From: Chryseobacterium wanjuense
GTDB taxonomy: Bacteria > Bacteroidota > Bacteroidia > Flavobacteriales > Weeksellaceae
Reading direction: 5' to 3'
Assembly (NCBI RefSeq): GCF_900111495.1
Contig: NZ_FOIU01000002.1
Span: 744,001-808,000, forward strand
Length of the DNA: 64,000 nt
This document shows, piece after piece, positions 33,333-42,531 of the stretch; positions within the stretch are counted from its first letter, which is position 1, and each line of letters opens with the position of its first letter. Made by a program: the position numbers and the translations under genes. The notes under the pieces are model-generated. The model saw only the letters and a list, made by a program, of their open reading frames with translations, ran no database searches and was not told where the DNA came from.

Positions 33333-34130
33333 ATGCAGTTTCAAGGGCAAATTTTAAAAATGACGAGCTTCAATGATGAGCCGATTCAATATTATCTTAA
33401 CCTTTCCGGAGACCTTATTCACATGAATGAGCTGTTTGGAAAAGAATTAACTATAAAACATACGGGATTCCAATGCGTCAATTGTCAGCTAGACAAAACA
33501 ATTTACCGAATGGGCTTCTGTAAAAGCTGTTTTTTTGAAAGTCCTTACGCAAGTGATACGATCATTCGTCCCGAGCTTTCTACAGCACATTTAGGAGTTG
33601 CAGAACGTGATCTGGAAGTGGAAAAGGAAATCCAGCTTCAGCCGCACACCGTTTATCTGGCTTATACAGGAGAGGTGAAAGTAGGAGTGACAAGAAATAC
33701 ACAGATCCCGACACGTTGGATCGACCAGGGAGCCACTTTTGCTTTGCCGATTGCCAGAACCGAAAACCGCTACGAAGCAGGAATGATAGAAGTTGCTTTA
33801 AAACAACACGTTCCGGATAAAACAAGCTGGAAAAAAATGCTTCAGGATGACCTGGAAGATGATATTGATCTGGCAGATTTTCAGCAAAAAATAAAAGAAT
33901 ATTTTCCCGAAGATTTCCAGAAATTCTACAGTGAAGGCGAAAATCTATGGAGATTTGATTATCCGTTTGAAAAGCCACAAAAAGTAAGTTCTTTTACTTT
34001 GGATAAAAAACCGGAGTTTACGGGAAGGCTTACAGGGATTAAAGGCCAGTATTTAGGCTTCGAGGGAGGAGATTTTATGAATGTAAGAGGACATGAGGGG
34101 TATGTAATTGAGCTGAATGTAAAAAATTAA
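33333..34130 (+). CDS. DUF2797 family zinc-binding protein
   Basis: This 265-aa cytoplasmic protein has four cysteines of a probable zinc site at 49-69 (CVNCQLDKTIYRMGFCKSC). The central part is VYLAYTGEVKVGVTRNTQIP followed by TRWIDQGA, typical of DUF2797 and resembling a GIY-YIG-type strand pattern. The biochemical role is unknown. It diverges from the epimerase gene and is followed after 36 bp by the AsmA-like gene. Confidence 0.88.
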   Translation: MQFQGQILKMTSFNDEPIQYYLNLSGDLIHMNELFGKELTIKHTGFQCVNCQLDKTIYRMGFCKSCFFESPYASDTIIRPELSTAHLGVAERDLEVEKEIQLQPHTVYLAYTGEVKVGVTRNTQIPTRWIDQGATFALPIARTENRYEAGMIEVALKQHVPDKTSWKKMLQDDLEDDIDLADFQQKIKEYFPEDFQKFYSEGENLWRFDYPFEKPQKVSSFTLDKKPEFTGRLTGIKGQYLGFEGGDFMNVRGHEGYVIELNVKN

Positions 34131-34166
34131 TCCTATATTTAATGTTAATTAAAACAATTGGCATTA

Positions 34167-36824
34167 ATGAAAAAATGGGTAAAAAAAATATTGATCGGTT
34201 TTGGAGTTTTGCTGCTGATTGTTTTAGTGGCAAACTTCGGACTCAATATTTGGCTTAAAACCCAACTTCCCAACTATATCAAAAATAATACAGACTACAA
34301 AGTTTCCTACAAACTGCTGGAAGTAGATCTTATGTCCGGTAATATCCTATCGACAGGGGTTTCCGTAAACAGCAAAAATCCGCAGAATACCAATGTTATA
34401 GGGCTTCAGGGGACAATTGATACTTTAAAAGTCAGCCGTTTTGGAATTTATGATGCGATTTTTAACAAACAAATCAACTCGTCAGATTTATTATTATCAA
34501 AACCTAATCTGAATATCGTTCTGACCAAGCCTGTCGATGTAAAAACAGGTAAAAAACGAAACCCTTTTTTGTTTGAAAATATCAGGATCAACAGTGGAAA
34601 TATCAGCATTTTCAGGCATACAAAACAGAAATTTCTGTCGGTTCAGGATCTGAATTTATTTGTTGAAAATCTCCAGATGACGGAAGAATCTGTGGAGAAT
34701 AAATTACCCGTTGTTTTTGATAAATATGACATCAGAGGGAAGAATTTTTTCGTGCGACCTGATAATATTTACGCCTTAAAAATCAATAAAATAGAAACTT
34801 CAAACGGACAAATGTCAATTGAAAATTTTCAATTGATTCCTTTACTGAATATCGATCAGTTAAAAAGATTTTATCCTAAAAGAACAAAACTTTATCAGTT
34901 CAATATTCCAAAAATGGAATTTAAGGATGTTGTTCTGAAAAAAAATATAGTTTCTCTTGCCAATGCAGAATTTGAACAGCCTTATCTTATGGTTTATAAC
35001 ACAGATGCGGTTCCTGTAAAAGTAAAAAAGCCGTCTGATTTTGAGCTTAATCTTGAAGATGTAAAACTGAGTAATGCCACCGTTCAGATCATAAAACCGG
35101 ACGGAAACAAGCTTTTATATGCGAGAAGGCTGAATCTTGCTGTTAATCAATTAAAATTTAATAAAGAAACCCGAGAGGAAGTTATTCCGGTGGGGTACAA
35201 AAGCTTTCAGTTTTCCGGAAAAGATATTTTGTATTCTAATCATCAGAATTATAATATCGAAAACTTTGCACTGAATCAGAAAAGTGGAGAATTTAGAAAT
35301 CTTTCTGTGACTCCCAATACGGCAAATCCCGGAAGAAGAAGCATGAATCTGAAGGCAAATCTGGTTGCTTTTAATATCAATACATTTGAATTTATCGACA
35401 GAAAGCTGAATCTTGATATCAAAGATGTCTTGGTAGATCAGGTAAATGGAACAATTAAAGTTGGACCTCCCAGACCAAAAAAAATACCGAAAGAAAATAA
35501 AGTTGAACAAATTCTCGTGCGGAAAGTCACACTTAAAAATTCTAATCTTACCTATGATAAAGAAAGTGAGCCATTGGTTTTTAATGAGTTGAATGCAACG
35601 ATAAATGAAATTGAATACAAATCAAAATCGGACAATCACGGCCATACGCTCAAAGTGAAAGATTATTTTCTCACGACCAAAAATTTTGTGTACAAAACCA
35701 GGCTTTATAATCTGGGTGTCGGACTTTTAAAATTAAATAAAAATAAAGTCCAGATCAATAATTTTACGGTAAAACCTCTCGTTTCGAGAGCGCAGTTTAT
35801 CAAAATGATACCTGTTGAACAAGATTTGTATGACATCAAGGCTGGGCAGATTACGGCTGATGGAAATTGGGATCTTTTTTCTCAGAATAAATTCATTAAT
35901 GCTTCGAATGTTACGATTCAATCTGCGGATGCCAATATTTTCAGGAGTAAGATCCCGAAAGATGATCCAAAGGAAAAGCCTTTGTATTCCAGAATGTTGC
36001 GATCTATTAAAATTCCGATGATCATCAATAACCTGGATCTGAAAAACTCGATTTTGGTCTACGAAGAAGATACTCCGGAAAGTGTAGGTCCGGGAAAACT
36101 GACATTCAGTAATTTTAATATGAATGTTAAAAATTTAAACTCAGCAAAAACAAAAGGAAAACCTACTAAAGTTGACATAAAGATAAACTGCTCGTTCATG
36201 AATCTCGCTCCGTTGTCTGTAAACTGGGGCTTTGATGTAGCCGATCAGCGGGATATTTTTACAATTTCCGGAAGAACGCTGAATCTTCCTGCACAAGGCA
36301 TCAATCCGTTTATCCGTCCGTATCTTCATGTAACGGCAACGGGAACAATTCAGGAGATGCTTTTTAATTTCACAGGAAATCCGAGAGGGCTGCACGGAAG
36401 ATTTAACCTTAAACATAAAGATCTGAAAGTTGCCATTTTAGACAAAAATAATCAGGAAAAGAAGGGCTTTCTTACAGCAATTGCTAATCTTGTCGTGAGA
36501 TCGGATTCGGGCAAACTTCCTCAGGATGTGATCATTGAAGAGGTGGAAAGAGATCCTACGAAGTCATTCTTTAATTTGTTTTGGAGAGGAATTGAACAGG
36601 GATTGAAGAAAACTTTAATCGGAATAAACATCGATAAAGCAAAGAAAACCGTTGAAAATACAAAGTCTTCCATAAAAGAGATGAAGCAGTCTGTAAAGGA
36701 TTTGAAACAGGAGATCAAAGGTTCGGATGCCAAAAAAGAAGAACCGCAGCCTGTAGAAGAAAAACCGAAAAGAGGGTTTCTGAAAGGTATTTTTAAGAAA
36801 AAAGAAAGACCTGAAACAGAGTAA
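34167..36824 (+). CDS. AsmA-like / DUF748-type membrane-anchored protein
   Basis: This 885-aa protein has an N-terminal signal anchor (residues 6-26, ILIGFGVLLLIVLVANFGLNI). A long beta-rich region of repeated short strands follows, such as INSGNISIFR, VKLSNATVQII and INNLDLKNSILVY. This is the pattern of AsmA/TamB-like bridge proteins of the envelope, which are thought to move lipids between membranes. A lysine/glutamate-rich coil (830-885) ends in KGIFKKKERPETE. The ATG at 34167 is used; a TTG at 34158 is in frame but unlikely. A terminator stem starts within its last codons. Confidence 0.75.
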   Translation: MKKWVKKILIGFGVLLLIVLVANFGLNIWLKTQLPNYIKNNTDYKVSYKLLEVDLMSGNILSTGVSVNSKNPQNTNVIGLQGTIDTLKVSRFGIYDAIFNKQINSSDLLLSKPNLNIVLTKPVDVKTGKKRNPFLFENIRINSGNISIFRHTKQKFLSVQDLNLFVENLQMTEESVENKLPVVFDKYDIRGKNFFVRPDNIYALKINKIETSNGQMSIENFQLIPLLNIDQLKRFYPKRTKLYQFNIPKMEFKDVVLKKNIVSLANAEFEQPYLMVYNTDAVPVKVKKPSDFELNLEDVKLSNATVQIIKPDGNKLLYARRLNLAVNQLKFNKETREEVIPVGYKSFQFSGKDILYSNHQNYNIENFALNQKSGEFRNLSVTPNTANPGRRSMNLKANLVAFNINTFEFIDRKLNLDIKDVLVDQVNGTIKVGPPRPKKIPKENKVEQILVRKVTLKNSNLTYDKESEPLVFNELNATINEIEYKSKSDNHGHTLKVKDYFLTTKNFVYKTRLYNLGVGLLKLNKNKVQINNFTVKPLVSRAQFIKMIPVEQDLYDIKAGQITADGNWDLFSQNKFINASNVTIQSADANIFRSKIPKDDPKEKPLYSRMLRSIKIPMIINNLDLKNSILVYEEDTPESVGPGKLTFSNFNMNVKNLNSAKTKGKPTKVDIKINCSFMNLAPLSVNWGFDVADQRDIFTISGRTLNLPAQGINPFIRPYLHVTATGTIQEMLFNFTGNPRGLHGRFNLKHKDLKVAILDKNNQEKKGFLTAIANLVVRSDSGKLPQDVIIEEVERDPTKSFFNLFWRGIEQGLKKTLIGINIDKAKKTVENTKSSIKEMKQSVKDLKQEIKGSDAKKEEPQPVEEKPKRGFLKGIFKKKERPETE

Positions 36825-36838
36825 TTTCAGGTCTTTTA
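36805..36838 (+). terminator. terminator overlapping the end of the AsmA-like gene
   Basis: AAAGACCTGAAA / TTTCAGGTCTTT is a perfect 12-bp stem, and the stop codon is in its loop. It is followed by TATATATT and could also serve the convergent gene at 36843. Confidence 0.75.
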
Positions 36839-36842
36839 TATA

Positions 36843-37193
36843 TTAATCAAAATCAAATTCATCGCTTTCCAGAATAGGGATTTCACGTAAAAAATTGTCA
36901 AATTCTTTAGGATAATTGCTTTCTGCGCCGTAAGAATCGATCACCATTCCCATATTTCCGGCATCGTCTTTCACCACGTACAAAACAGCATTGTCATCTG
37001 AACTGCTTGCTCCTTCAAAACGATAGGTTTTCAGGATGGTCAATTCATTCGGCAGGTAATTTTTTTCAGAATTTTCCAGTTTCACTTCGCAGTTGTCATT
37101 CATTCTGAACTCTCTGTGGATGCCTCTTTCTGCTAATCTGCTCATAACCTGACTAAGCGTCGTCATTTTATCGATATTTCCTGTACTTTCCAT
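36843..37193 (-). CDS. small conserved protein of Bacteroidota
   Basis: This 116-aa acidic protein has the pattern TTLSQVMSRLAERGIHREFR, NYLPNELTILKTYRFEGASS, SDDNAVLYVVKDDAGNMGMV and IDSYGAES. A family with this pattern (TLxxAxxxLxxxG ... YRFEGxSxxDDxxVLYxI) is common in Bacteroidota. I recall it sometimes labelled a phosphoribosylpyrophosphate synthetase, but it has no such active site and is too short. The function is unknown. There is no signal peptide. The 170-bp gap to the next gene holds only promoter-like sequence. Confidence 0.7.
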   Translation of the reverse strand: MESTGNIDKMTTLSQVMSRLAERGIHREFRMNDNCEVKLENSEKNYLPNELTILKTYRFEGASSSDDNAVLYVVKDDAGNMGMVIDSYGAESNYPKEFDNFLREIPILESDEFDFD

Positions 37194-37365
37194 AATAATA
37201 TTTTTCTTCTAAAATACAATAATTAAACCATTGATATCAAATATATGGTATATTAATGAATAATTTTTGTAATGAAATTCTGATGAATGTTAACAAAATT
37301 TATAATTCAGTAAATTGGCTTGGGTATACTTTTTGCAATAAACATTGTAATAAATCGGACAAAAT

Positions 37366-37560
37366 ATGAAAAAAGAAGTCGGAGTATTACTGGCAGGGGG
37401 AGTTGGTCTTTTGGCAGTATTAAGTATTATCGGGATTAAAAAAATATTACACAAAAAAGGCAAAAAATATAGTGATACCTATTCAGATTATCACAGACAC
37501 TTTGATGGAAAAAACCACGACGACGAATATCACGGAGTGGAATTTTACGCGCTGAAGTAG
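37366..37560 (+). CDS. small single-pass membrane protein
   Basis: This 64-aa protein has one hydrophobic helix (VGVLLAGGVGLLAVLSIIGI, residues 5-24). A basic segment KKILHKKGKKY follows, then a His/Asp-rich tail (YHRHFDGKNHDDEYHG). The tail could bind metal ions, but this is only a composition remark. A TACTTTTTGC box upstream (about 37327-37336) and a strong terminator downstream make it a single-gene transcription unit. Confidence 0.65.
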   Translation: MKKEVGVLLAGGVGLLAVLSIIGIKKILHKKGKKYSDTYSDYHRHFDGKNHDDEYHGVEFYALK

Positions 37561-37585
37561 TAAAAAAATATATTTAATTATGTTT

Positions 37586-37619
37586 AAATCCAACGCTTTT
37601 GAAAGTGTTGGATTTTTTT
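37586..37619 (+). terminator. intrinsic terminator after the small membrane protein gene
   Basis: AAATCCAACgCTTT / AAAGtGTTGGATTT (one G-T wobble) is followed by TTTTG. Confidence 0.8.
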
Positions 37620-37683
37620 GTGGAAAACTTTAGTGTTAAAACTCATTATTTTAGAAAAATTCCAATCTAATTTTACATTTGCA

Positions 37684-38730
37684 ATGCAGAACGAAAATAT
37701 CATAAAAGGTCAGGGAGCTCAGCGAAATGTTATCAACCGTTTCGACCGCTATACCTATGAACCGGAAGATGAAGATTTCGAAACTGTAAAAACGTCTTTC
37801 ACAGAAGTATTTCCGAAAACGATTGTAAATCAGGTGAAAAGCGAAGATCTTCCGATGGAATATTCTATGAATCCTTATCAGGGGTGTGAACATGGATGCT
37901 CGTATTGTTTTGCCAGACCGACCCATGAATATTGGGGATACAGCGCCGGAATTGATTTTGAAAGAAAGATCATGGTAAAGAAAAATGCCCCGGAATTATT
38001 GGAAAAATTTTTCCAGAAAAGAGGCTACAAACCGGCTCCGATTTTACTTTCAGGAAACACCGATTGCTATCAGCCTGCAGAAAGGCAATTTGAGATTACA
38101 AGAAAGATGCTGCAGGTCTGTCTAGATTACCGGCATCCTGTCAATGTACTTACAAAAAACGCTTTGGTATTGCGGGATTTGGATATTTTAAAACCGATGG
38201 CAGAACAGAATTTGGTTTCCGTTTCTTTGAGTATTCCGACAATTAATGAAGATTTGCGTAGGAAAATGGAACCGCGGACAAGCTCAGCAAAAAACAAATT
38301 GAAGGCTGTTGAAATTCTGTCTGAGAATAAAATTCCTGTGAATGTCATGATTGCCCCAATCATTCCCGGGCTGAACAGCGATGAACCTTTAACCATTTTA
38401 AAAGCCATTTCTGAAGCCGGAGCCCAAAGTTTCGGATATACTTTGGTAAGGTTAAATGATACGGTGGAACCTGTTTTTGTCAATTGGATTGAACATGCTT
38501 TTCCTGACCGTGCGCAAAAAGTGTTGAACTTAATTCGTTCCATGCGTGGCGGAAAATTGAGTGAAAAAAGATATTTCAACCGACAGAAAGGAGAAGGGAA
38601 TATTGCAGAAATGATTCACAATACTTTTAAAATAGGAAGAAAAAAATTCTTTGATGGCAAAGAATTTCCGAAACTTTCTACAGCTAATTTTACCGGAAGT
38701 AAAGATCAACAGCTGAGGTTGTTTGATTAA
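37684..38730 (+). CDS. PA0069 family radical SAM protein
   Basis: This 348-aa radical SAM protein has the cluster motif GCEHGCSYCFARP, giving a C-x3-C-x2-C that binds 4Fe-4S and SAM, at about residues 70-77. It also has SGNTDCYQPAERQ, a long-conserved marker of the PA0069/SPL-like family, and NVMIAPIIPGLN. The reaction is unknown; relatives are related to spore photoproduct lyase but are widespread in non-spore formers. The start MQNENIIKGQGAQ is chosen. A TACATTTG -7 box at 37674-37681 almost touches the ATG, which would make the mRNA leaderless. Confidence 0.9.
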   Translation: MQNENIIKGQGAQRNVINRFDRYTYEPEDEDFETVKTSFTEVFPKTIVNQVKSEDLPMEYSMNPYQGCEHGCSYCFARPTHEYWGYSAGIDFERKIMVKKNAPELLEKFFQKRGYKPAPILLSGNTDCYQPAERQFEITRKMLQVCLDYRHPVNVLTKNALVLRDLDILKPMAEQNLVSVSLSIPTINEDLRRKMEPRTSSAKNKLKAVEILSENKIPVNVMIAPIIPGLNSDEPLTILKAISEAGAQSFGYTLVRLNDTVEPVFVNWIEHAFPDRAQKVLNLIRSMRGGKLSEKRYFNRQKGEGNIAEMIHNTFKIGRKKFFDGKEFPKLSTANFTGSKDQQLRLFD

Positions 38731-38763
38731 TTTTTGACTTAAATTATTAGAATACAGGTTCTT

Positions 38764-38861
38764 AGATTGCTTCGCGCTCAGGGTGACACTGAAAAATCAC
38801 AGTTTATTTTAACAGTTAGTCGTTAGAGTTGTCATTCTGAGCCCGAAGCAGTCGAAGGATT
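38764..38861. repeat. inverted repeat (family B, copy 2, degenerate)
   Basis: The left part AGATTGCTTCGCGCTCAGGG and the right part TGTCATTCTGAGCCCGAAGC, then AGTCGAAGGATT, resemble the 35-bp arms at 19959-20069. Here the left arm lacks about 10 bp, and several bases differ. Confidence 0.6.
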
Positions 38862-38891
38862 TAATAAAATTTATACAAAAGATTTAGGATA

Positions 38892-38922
38892 AATAAAAAA
38901 ACCGCTCCAAAAGGAACGGTTT
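38892..38922 (-). terminator. terminator of the double-glycine peptide gene
   Basis: On the minus strand AAACCGtTCC / GGAgCGGTTT, loop TTTT, is followed by TTTTATTT. Confidence 0.75.
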
Positions 38923-38949
38923 AATCTTTATAAGTGTATTGAATTTCAA

Positions 38950-39111
38950 TTACATGGTGTCATCCGGACATTTGAAATCGTCGCTGCAAGCTGCACAAAT
39001 TACCATGCCGTTGCAAGCATACATACAAAATTCAGGTTCTGGAAGTTTAATTCCTCCTGCACCGGAAATACTTTTTAATTGGCCTTTACTTAGTTTTTTT
39101 AAATTTTTCAT
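38950..39111 (-). CDS. 53-aa double-glycine leader peptide (bacteriocin-like)
   Basis: The frame starts at 39109-39111 and stops at 38950-38952. It encodes a leader MKNLKKLSKGQLKSISGAGG, then a 33-residue mature part beginning IKLPEPEFCMYACNG. The leader has the basic/hydrophobic LKxLS-KxxLKxISGxGG layout that peptidase-containing ABC transporters cut after GG. The mature part has five cysteines (29, 33, 39, 42, 48), spaced CX3CX5CX2CX5C. No transporter or immunity gene is adjacent. It has its own terminator and is flanked by repeats. It resembles the bacteriocin-like orphan peptides of Chryseobacterium; activity is unproven. Confidence 0.75.
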   Translation of the reverse strand: MKNLKKLSKGQLKSISGAGGIKLPEPEFCMYACNGMVICAACSDDFKCPDDTM

Positions 39112-39193
39112 ATTGTTTTAATTAAAAATTTGATAGTAAAGTAAAGATAATCAAAAAAATATTAACTCAAACAACTGTGGTATATTTTTATAA

Positions 39194-40144
39194 TTATTTT
39201 TTGATCAGTCCCAATTCGATTAATCTTTCATGTAAAAATTCTCCTGCAGTTGTGTCTTCGTACAATTTTGGATTGTTTTCATCGACGCAGTTTTCAAGAG
39301 CATTTAAAGACATTGAGCTTACTGGATGCATAAAGAAAGGAATCGAATATCTTGAAGTTCCCCACAATTCTCTTGGCGGATTTACCACTCTGTGAATCGT
39401 AGATTTCAATTTGTTGTTGGTATGTCTTGATAGCATATCTCCAACGTTGATCATCAGTTCGTCCGGTTCTGCAATCGCATCGATCCAGTCTCCTTTATGA
39501 TTTTGAACTTGAAGACCTTTCCCCTGAGAACCCATCAAAAGGGTAATCAAATTAATATCTCCATGTGCTGCAGCTCTTACCGCATCATTCGGTTCTTCTG
39601 TAATTGGCGGGTAATGAATAGGTCTTAAAATAGAGTTTCCTTCAGCAATTTTATCATCAAAATAAAATTCATCAAGACCAAGATACAAAGCCAAAGCTCT
39701 CAGAACATACTGCCCTGTTTTTTCCAACATTTGATAAGCTTCTTTACCTACCTCGTTGAATTTTGGAAGTTCTTCAACGATCACATTATCAGGATACTCA
39801 TTTTTGTATTTTGAATCATCAGACACATATTGCCCGAAGTGCCAAAATTCTTTCAAGTCTCCTTTTTTGAAGCCTTTTGCAGTCTCCTTGCCGAATCCTA
39901 CATAGCCTCTCTGTCCGCCAATTCCCGGAATTTCGTACTTCTGTTTTGTTTCCGTTGGCAATTCAAAAAAGTTTTTTACTTCTTCATACAATTCATCCAC
40001 CAATTTGTCATCAAGAAAATGGCCTTTTAAGGCAACAAAACCAATTTCTTCATAAGCTTTTCCGATTTCATTTACAAATTTCTGTTTGCGTTCCGGGTCG
40101 CCCGAAAGGAAATCACGCAGGTCTACACTAGGTATTTTATCCAT
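39194..40144 (-). CDS. 2-oxoglutarate/Fe(II) oxygenase, isopenicillin N synthase-like
   Basis: This 316-aa soluble oxygenase has the DIOX_N region FVNEIGKAYEEIGFVALKGH, followed by the double-stranded beta-helix. The iron ligands are HGD (in AAHGDINLITLL) and the distal His in STIHRVVNP. The 2-oxoglutarate/substrate pair is Arg-x-Ser in TSRYSIPFF. The marker GQRGYVGFGKETAKG is also present. Bacterial relatives hydroxylate small molecules, and the substrate here is unknown. It diverges from menD. Confidence 0.88.
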   Translation of the reverse strand: MDKIPSVDLRDFLSGDPERKQKFVNEIGKAYEEIGFVALKGHFLDDKLVDELYEEVKNFFELPTETKQKYEIPGIGGQRGYVGFGKETAKGFKKGDLKEFWHFGQYVSDDSKYKNEYPDNVIVEELPKFNEVGKEAYQMLEKTGQYVLRALALYLGLDEFYFDDKIAEGNSILRPIHYPPITEEPNDAVRAAAHGDINLITLLMGSQGKGLQVQNHKGDWIDAIAEPDELMINVGDMLSRHTNNKLKSTIHRVVNPPRELWGTSRYSIPFFMHPVSSMSLNALENCVDENNPKLYEDTTAGEFLHERLIELGLIKK

Positions 40145-40216
40145 TTTTAGAAATTTAACGAATGCTAATTTACATTTTTTAAATTAAAATCTATTTCGTG
40201 TTAAGCTTTTATAAAT

Positions 40217-40224
40217 TAAATTTG
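40217..40224 (+). promoter_or_regulatory. -7 box of menD
   Basis: TAAATTTG lies only 4 nt before the menD ATG, so the transcript would be nearly leaderless. Confidence 0.5.
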
Positions 40225-40228
40225 TCGT

Positions 40229-41908
40229 ATGAAAAAATATTCTTCTAAGAGAAGTATTCAAATACTTGCACACCTTCTTCAGCAGTACGGAATTTCAGAT
40301 ATTATTATTTCACCGGGATCAAGAAATGCTCCTTTGGCGATGCATTTTGCAGAGATGCCGGGAACTTTCCATTCTTTTAGCATTGTTGATGAAAGAAGTG
40401 CAGCTTTTGTCGGACTGGGAATGGCGATGAGCGAGAAAAAACCGGTTGCGATTACCTGTACAAGTGGTTCAGCGGCGGTGAATTATTATCCTGCGATCAC
40501 GGAAGCCTTCTATTCGAATATTCCTCTTTTGGTGTTAACTGCCGATCGACCAACAGATTATGTTGATATTTTTGACGGACAGACAATCAGACAGAATAAT
40601 CTTTTTCATCAGCATTCTTATGGTGATTTTCAGCTTTTGGAAGACAGCAAGGAAAATGCAGAAGACATTAATTTTGACATTATTAAAAAAGCAATCGAGC
40701 TTTGTATTGAAAAACAAGGTCCGGTTCATATCAATATTCCGTTGGAAGAGCCTCTGTATGAATTAGTTTCAGAGCTTCCGACTTTCCCGACGGTGGAAAA
40801 AACCATTAAGCATAAAGAATACGAAATCCCGTCAAACCTTGTTGCCGACTGGAATACTTCACAACGAATCATGATTCTTGTCGGAACAAAAGATTACAGC
40901 CCGGAACTTGAAAATCAATTAACACAATTGGTTAAAAATCATTCTGTTGTGGTTTTAAGTGAAGCGAATTCAAACTTATATCACGAAAAATTCTTCAGAC
41001 ATATCGACCGATATGTTTTCAACTTTACAGAAGAAGATTATAAGACCTATGCACCTGATTTACTGATTACTGTAGGACAAAATGTAGTGTCTAAAAAAGT
41101 AAAACAGTTTTTAAGAAAAGCGAGACCAAAACAGCATTGGCATCTGGATGAAGTCTGGCAGCCGGATACTTATTTTGTATTAACGGAGAAAATCGAAGTC
41201 AAGCCAGAAGTTTTCTTTTCTAAATTGTTAAAATTCATCAATTTAGAGCCAAAACCATACTTCAATCTTTGGGATGTTTTAAGGGATAAAAAAGATGCAA
41301 AACATGAGCAGTTTTTAAATACGGTAGAATTTTCAGATTTTTATTTTTTCAATAGAACCTCAGAATCTATTCCGGAAAATTATAATGTTCATTTTAGCAA
41401 CAGTTCAGCGATCCGATATGCTCAGCTATTTGATTATGGAAAGCGCAGAATCTACTGCAACAGAGGAACAAGCGGAATCGACGGGTCAACTTCCACAGTA
41501 ATGGGGTTTGCCATTAAAAATGCCAATCCGACTTTGTTGATTACAGGTGATTTAAGTTTCTTCTACGATATCAATGGTCTTTGGAATCAATACATTCCAC
41601 CGTTTGTGAGAATTATGATCTTTAATAACGGGGAAGGAAATATTTTCAAAATTATTCCCGGACCGGGAAATGCCAATCCGAATACGCTGGACGAATTTAT
41701 TGCAACTAAACATCACAAAACGGCAGAGCATTTGGCAAAACACTTCGGATTCTCTTACACCAAAGTAGATGAAGAGGCGACACTGGACAGAGTTTTAGAA
41801 AATTTCTTTAAACCGGATTCTCAACCTAAAATATTGGAAGTCAATACATACGGAAAGAATAGTGCAGATGTGCAAAAGGCTTATTTCAACTTTTTAAAAG
41901 AAAATTAA
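40229..41908 (+). CDS. menD: MenD, SEPHCHC synthase (menaquinone synthesis)
   Basis: MenD is the thiamine diphosphate enzyme that joins isochorismate and 2-oxoglutarate. The 559-aa protein has IISPGSRNAPLAMHF and IVDERSAAFVGLGMA near the N-terminus (pyrimidine side, with the key Glu). It also has TCTSGSAAVNYYPAI and TADRPTDYVDIFDGQTIRQ. The diphosphate/Mg site is GDLSFFYDINGLW ... IMIFNNGEGNIFKI. Menaquinone is the main respiratory quinone of this group. The 3' end overlaps the convergent pabC gene by 4 bp. Confidence 0.95.
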   Translation: MKKYSSKRSIQILAHLLQQYGISDIIISPGSRNAPLAMHFAEMPGTFHSFSIVDERSAAFVGLGMAMSEKKPVAITCTSGSAAVNYYPAITEAFYSNIPLLVLTADRPTDYVDIFDGQTIRQNNLFHQHSYGDFQLLEDSKENAEDINFDIIKKAIELCIEKQGPVHINIPLEEPLYELVSELPTFPTVEKTIKHKEYEIPSNLVADWNTSQRIMILVGTKDYSPELENQLTQLVKNHSVVVLSEANSNLYHEKFFRHIDRYVFNFTEEDYKTYAPDLLITVGQNVVSKKVKQFLRKARPKQHWHLDEVWQPDTYFVLTEKIEVKPEVFFSKLLKFINLEPKPYFNLWDVLRDKKDAKHEQFLNTVEFSDFYFFNRTSESIPENYNVHFSNSSAIRYAQLFDYGKRRIYCNRGTSGIDGSTSTVMGFAIKNANPTLLITGDLSFFYDINGLWNQYIPPFVRIMIFNNGEGNIFKIIPGPGNANPNTLDEFIATKHHKTAEHLAKHFGFSYTKVDEEATLDRVLENFFKPDSQPKILEVNTYGKNSADVQKAYFNFLKEN

Positions 41909-42531
41909 AGGTCTAAATATTCTTCGTTTCCGGGCAGATTTATAATTCTGTCAATCGGATAAATAAAGTTTTCGTCAAAATCATTTAAAGCGTTAATGAT
42001 TTGAAAATGAGAGAATTGTTTTATGTTTTGTAAGGTAACCTCAGTTTCTTTTATTTCTTTGTGCTTTAAAAGATTTTGTCTCTGAACTCCATTCAGAAGG
42101 TAAGTGGTCGGTGTGAACCAGTCTTTCCCTTTCAGGAATAAAAGATTGGAAAAAGAGGTATCTGTAATGTGATTGTTTTTAACGATAATAATTTCCTCAG
42201 CTTTAGATTTCATCTTCATTTTTTCCAGTTCCTTACGATCTTCAAACTTGAAGGAATAGTCGAAGCTGTTGTTTTCAACTAATTGAAAATCATCAATTTC
42301 CGGAATGGCATAAGGAATCATCTGTGTTCGGACTTTTTTATCCAGATCGTAGACAACCCTCAGTTTGTACAGACCATCTTCATCATGCTCAAGATGTTTG
42401 TAGACTTTAGCAAGATCGATCGACCCTTCTTTCCCAAAATGGGCGAAAGTCTGATCTACACGCTTCTGGTGATATTCTAACAAGAAAATTTTCTGGTCTT
42501 CTACTTTAATGCTTTCAATAAATTGGGACAT
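41905..42531 (-). CDS. pabC: aminodeoxychorismate lyase (class IV aminotransferase fold)
   Basis: This 208-aa protein of the PLP class IV fold is short but typical for Bacteroidota. It has EYHQKRVDQTF, LYKLRVVYDLD (Arg for substrate) and KSKAEEIIIVKNNHITDTSF, including the PLP-holding Glu and Thr/Ser. It also has TYLLNGVQRQNLLKH, with ETEVTLQNIKQF near the end. It releases pyruvate from aminodeoxychorismate to give 4-aminobenzoate for folate. Its start overlaps the end of pabB by 17 bp, which supports coupling. Confidence 0.85.
   Translation of the reverse strand: MSQFIESIKVEDQKIFLLEYHQKRVDQTFAHFGKEGSIDLAKVYKHLEHDEDGLYKLRVVYDLDKKVRTQMIPYAIPEIDDFQLVENNSFDYSFKFEDRKELEKMKMKSKAEEIIIVKNNHITDTSFSNLLFLKGKDWFTPTTYLLNGVQRQNLLKHKEIKETEVTLQNIKQFSHFQIINALNDFDENFIYPIDRIINLPGNEEYLDL

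Noticed and set aside
37256..37369. A 37-codon frame with three Cys overlapping the start of the small membrane protein gene.
   Set aside because: The promoter-like TACTTTTTGC of the downstream gene lies inside it, and it has no leader or family pattern.
41905..41908. A fusion or frameshift between menD and pabC.
   Set aside because: The genes are convergent and merely share 4 bp at their stop codons; both are full length.
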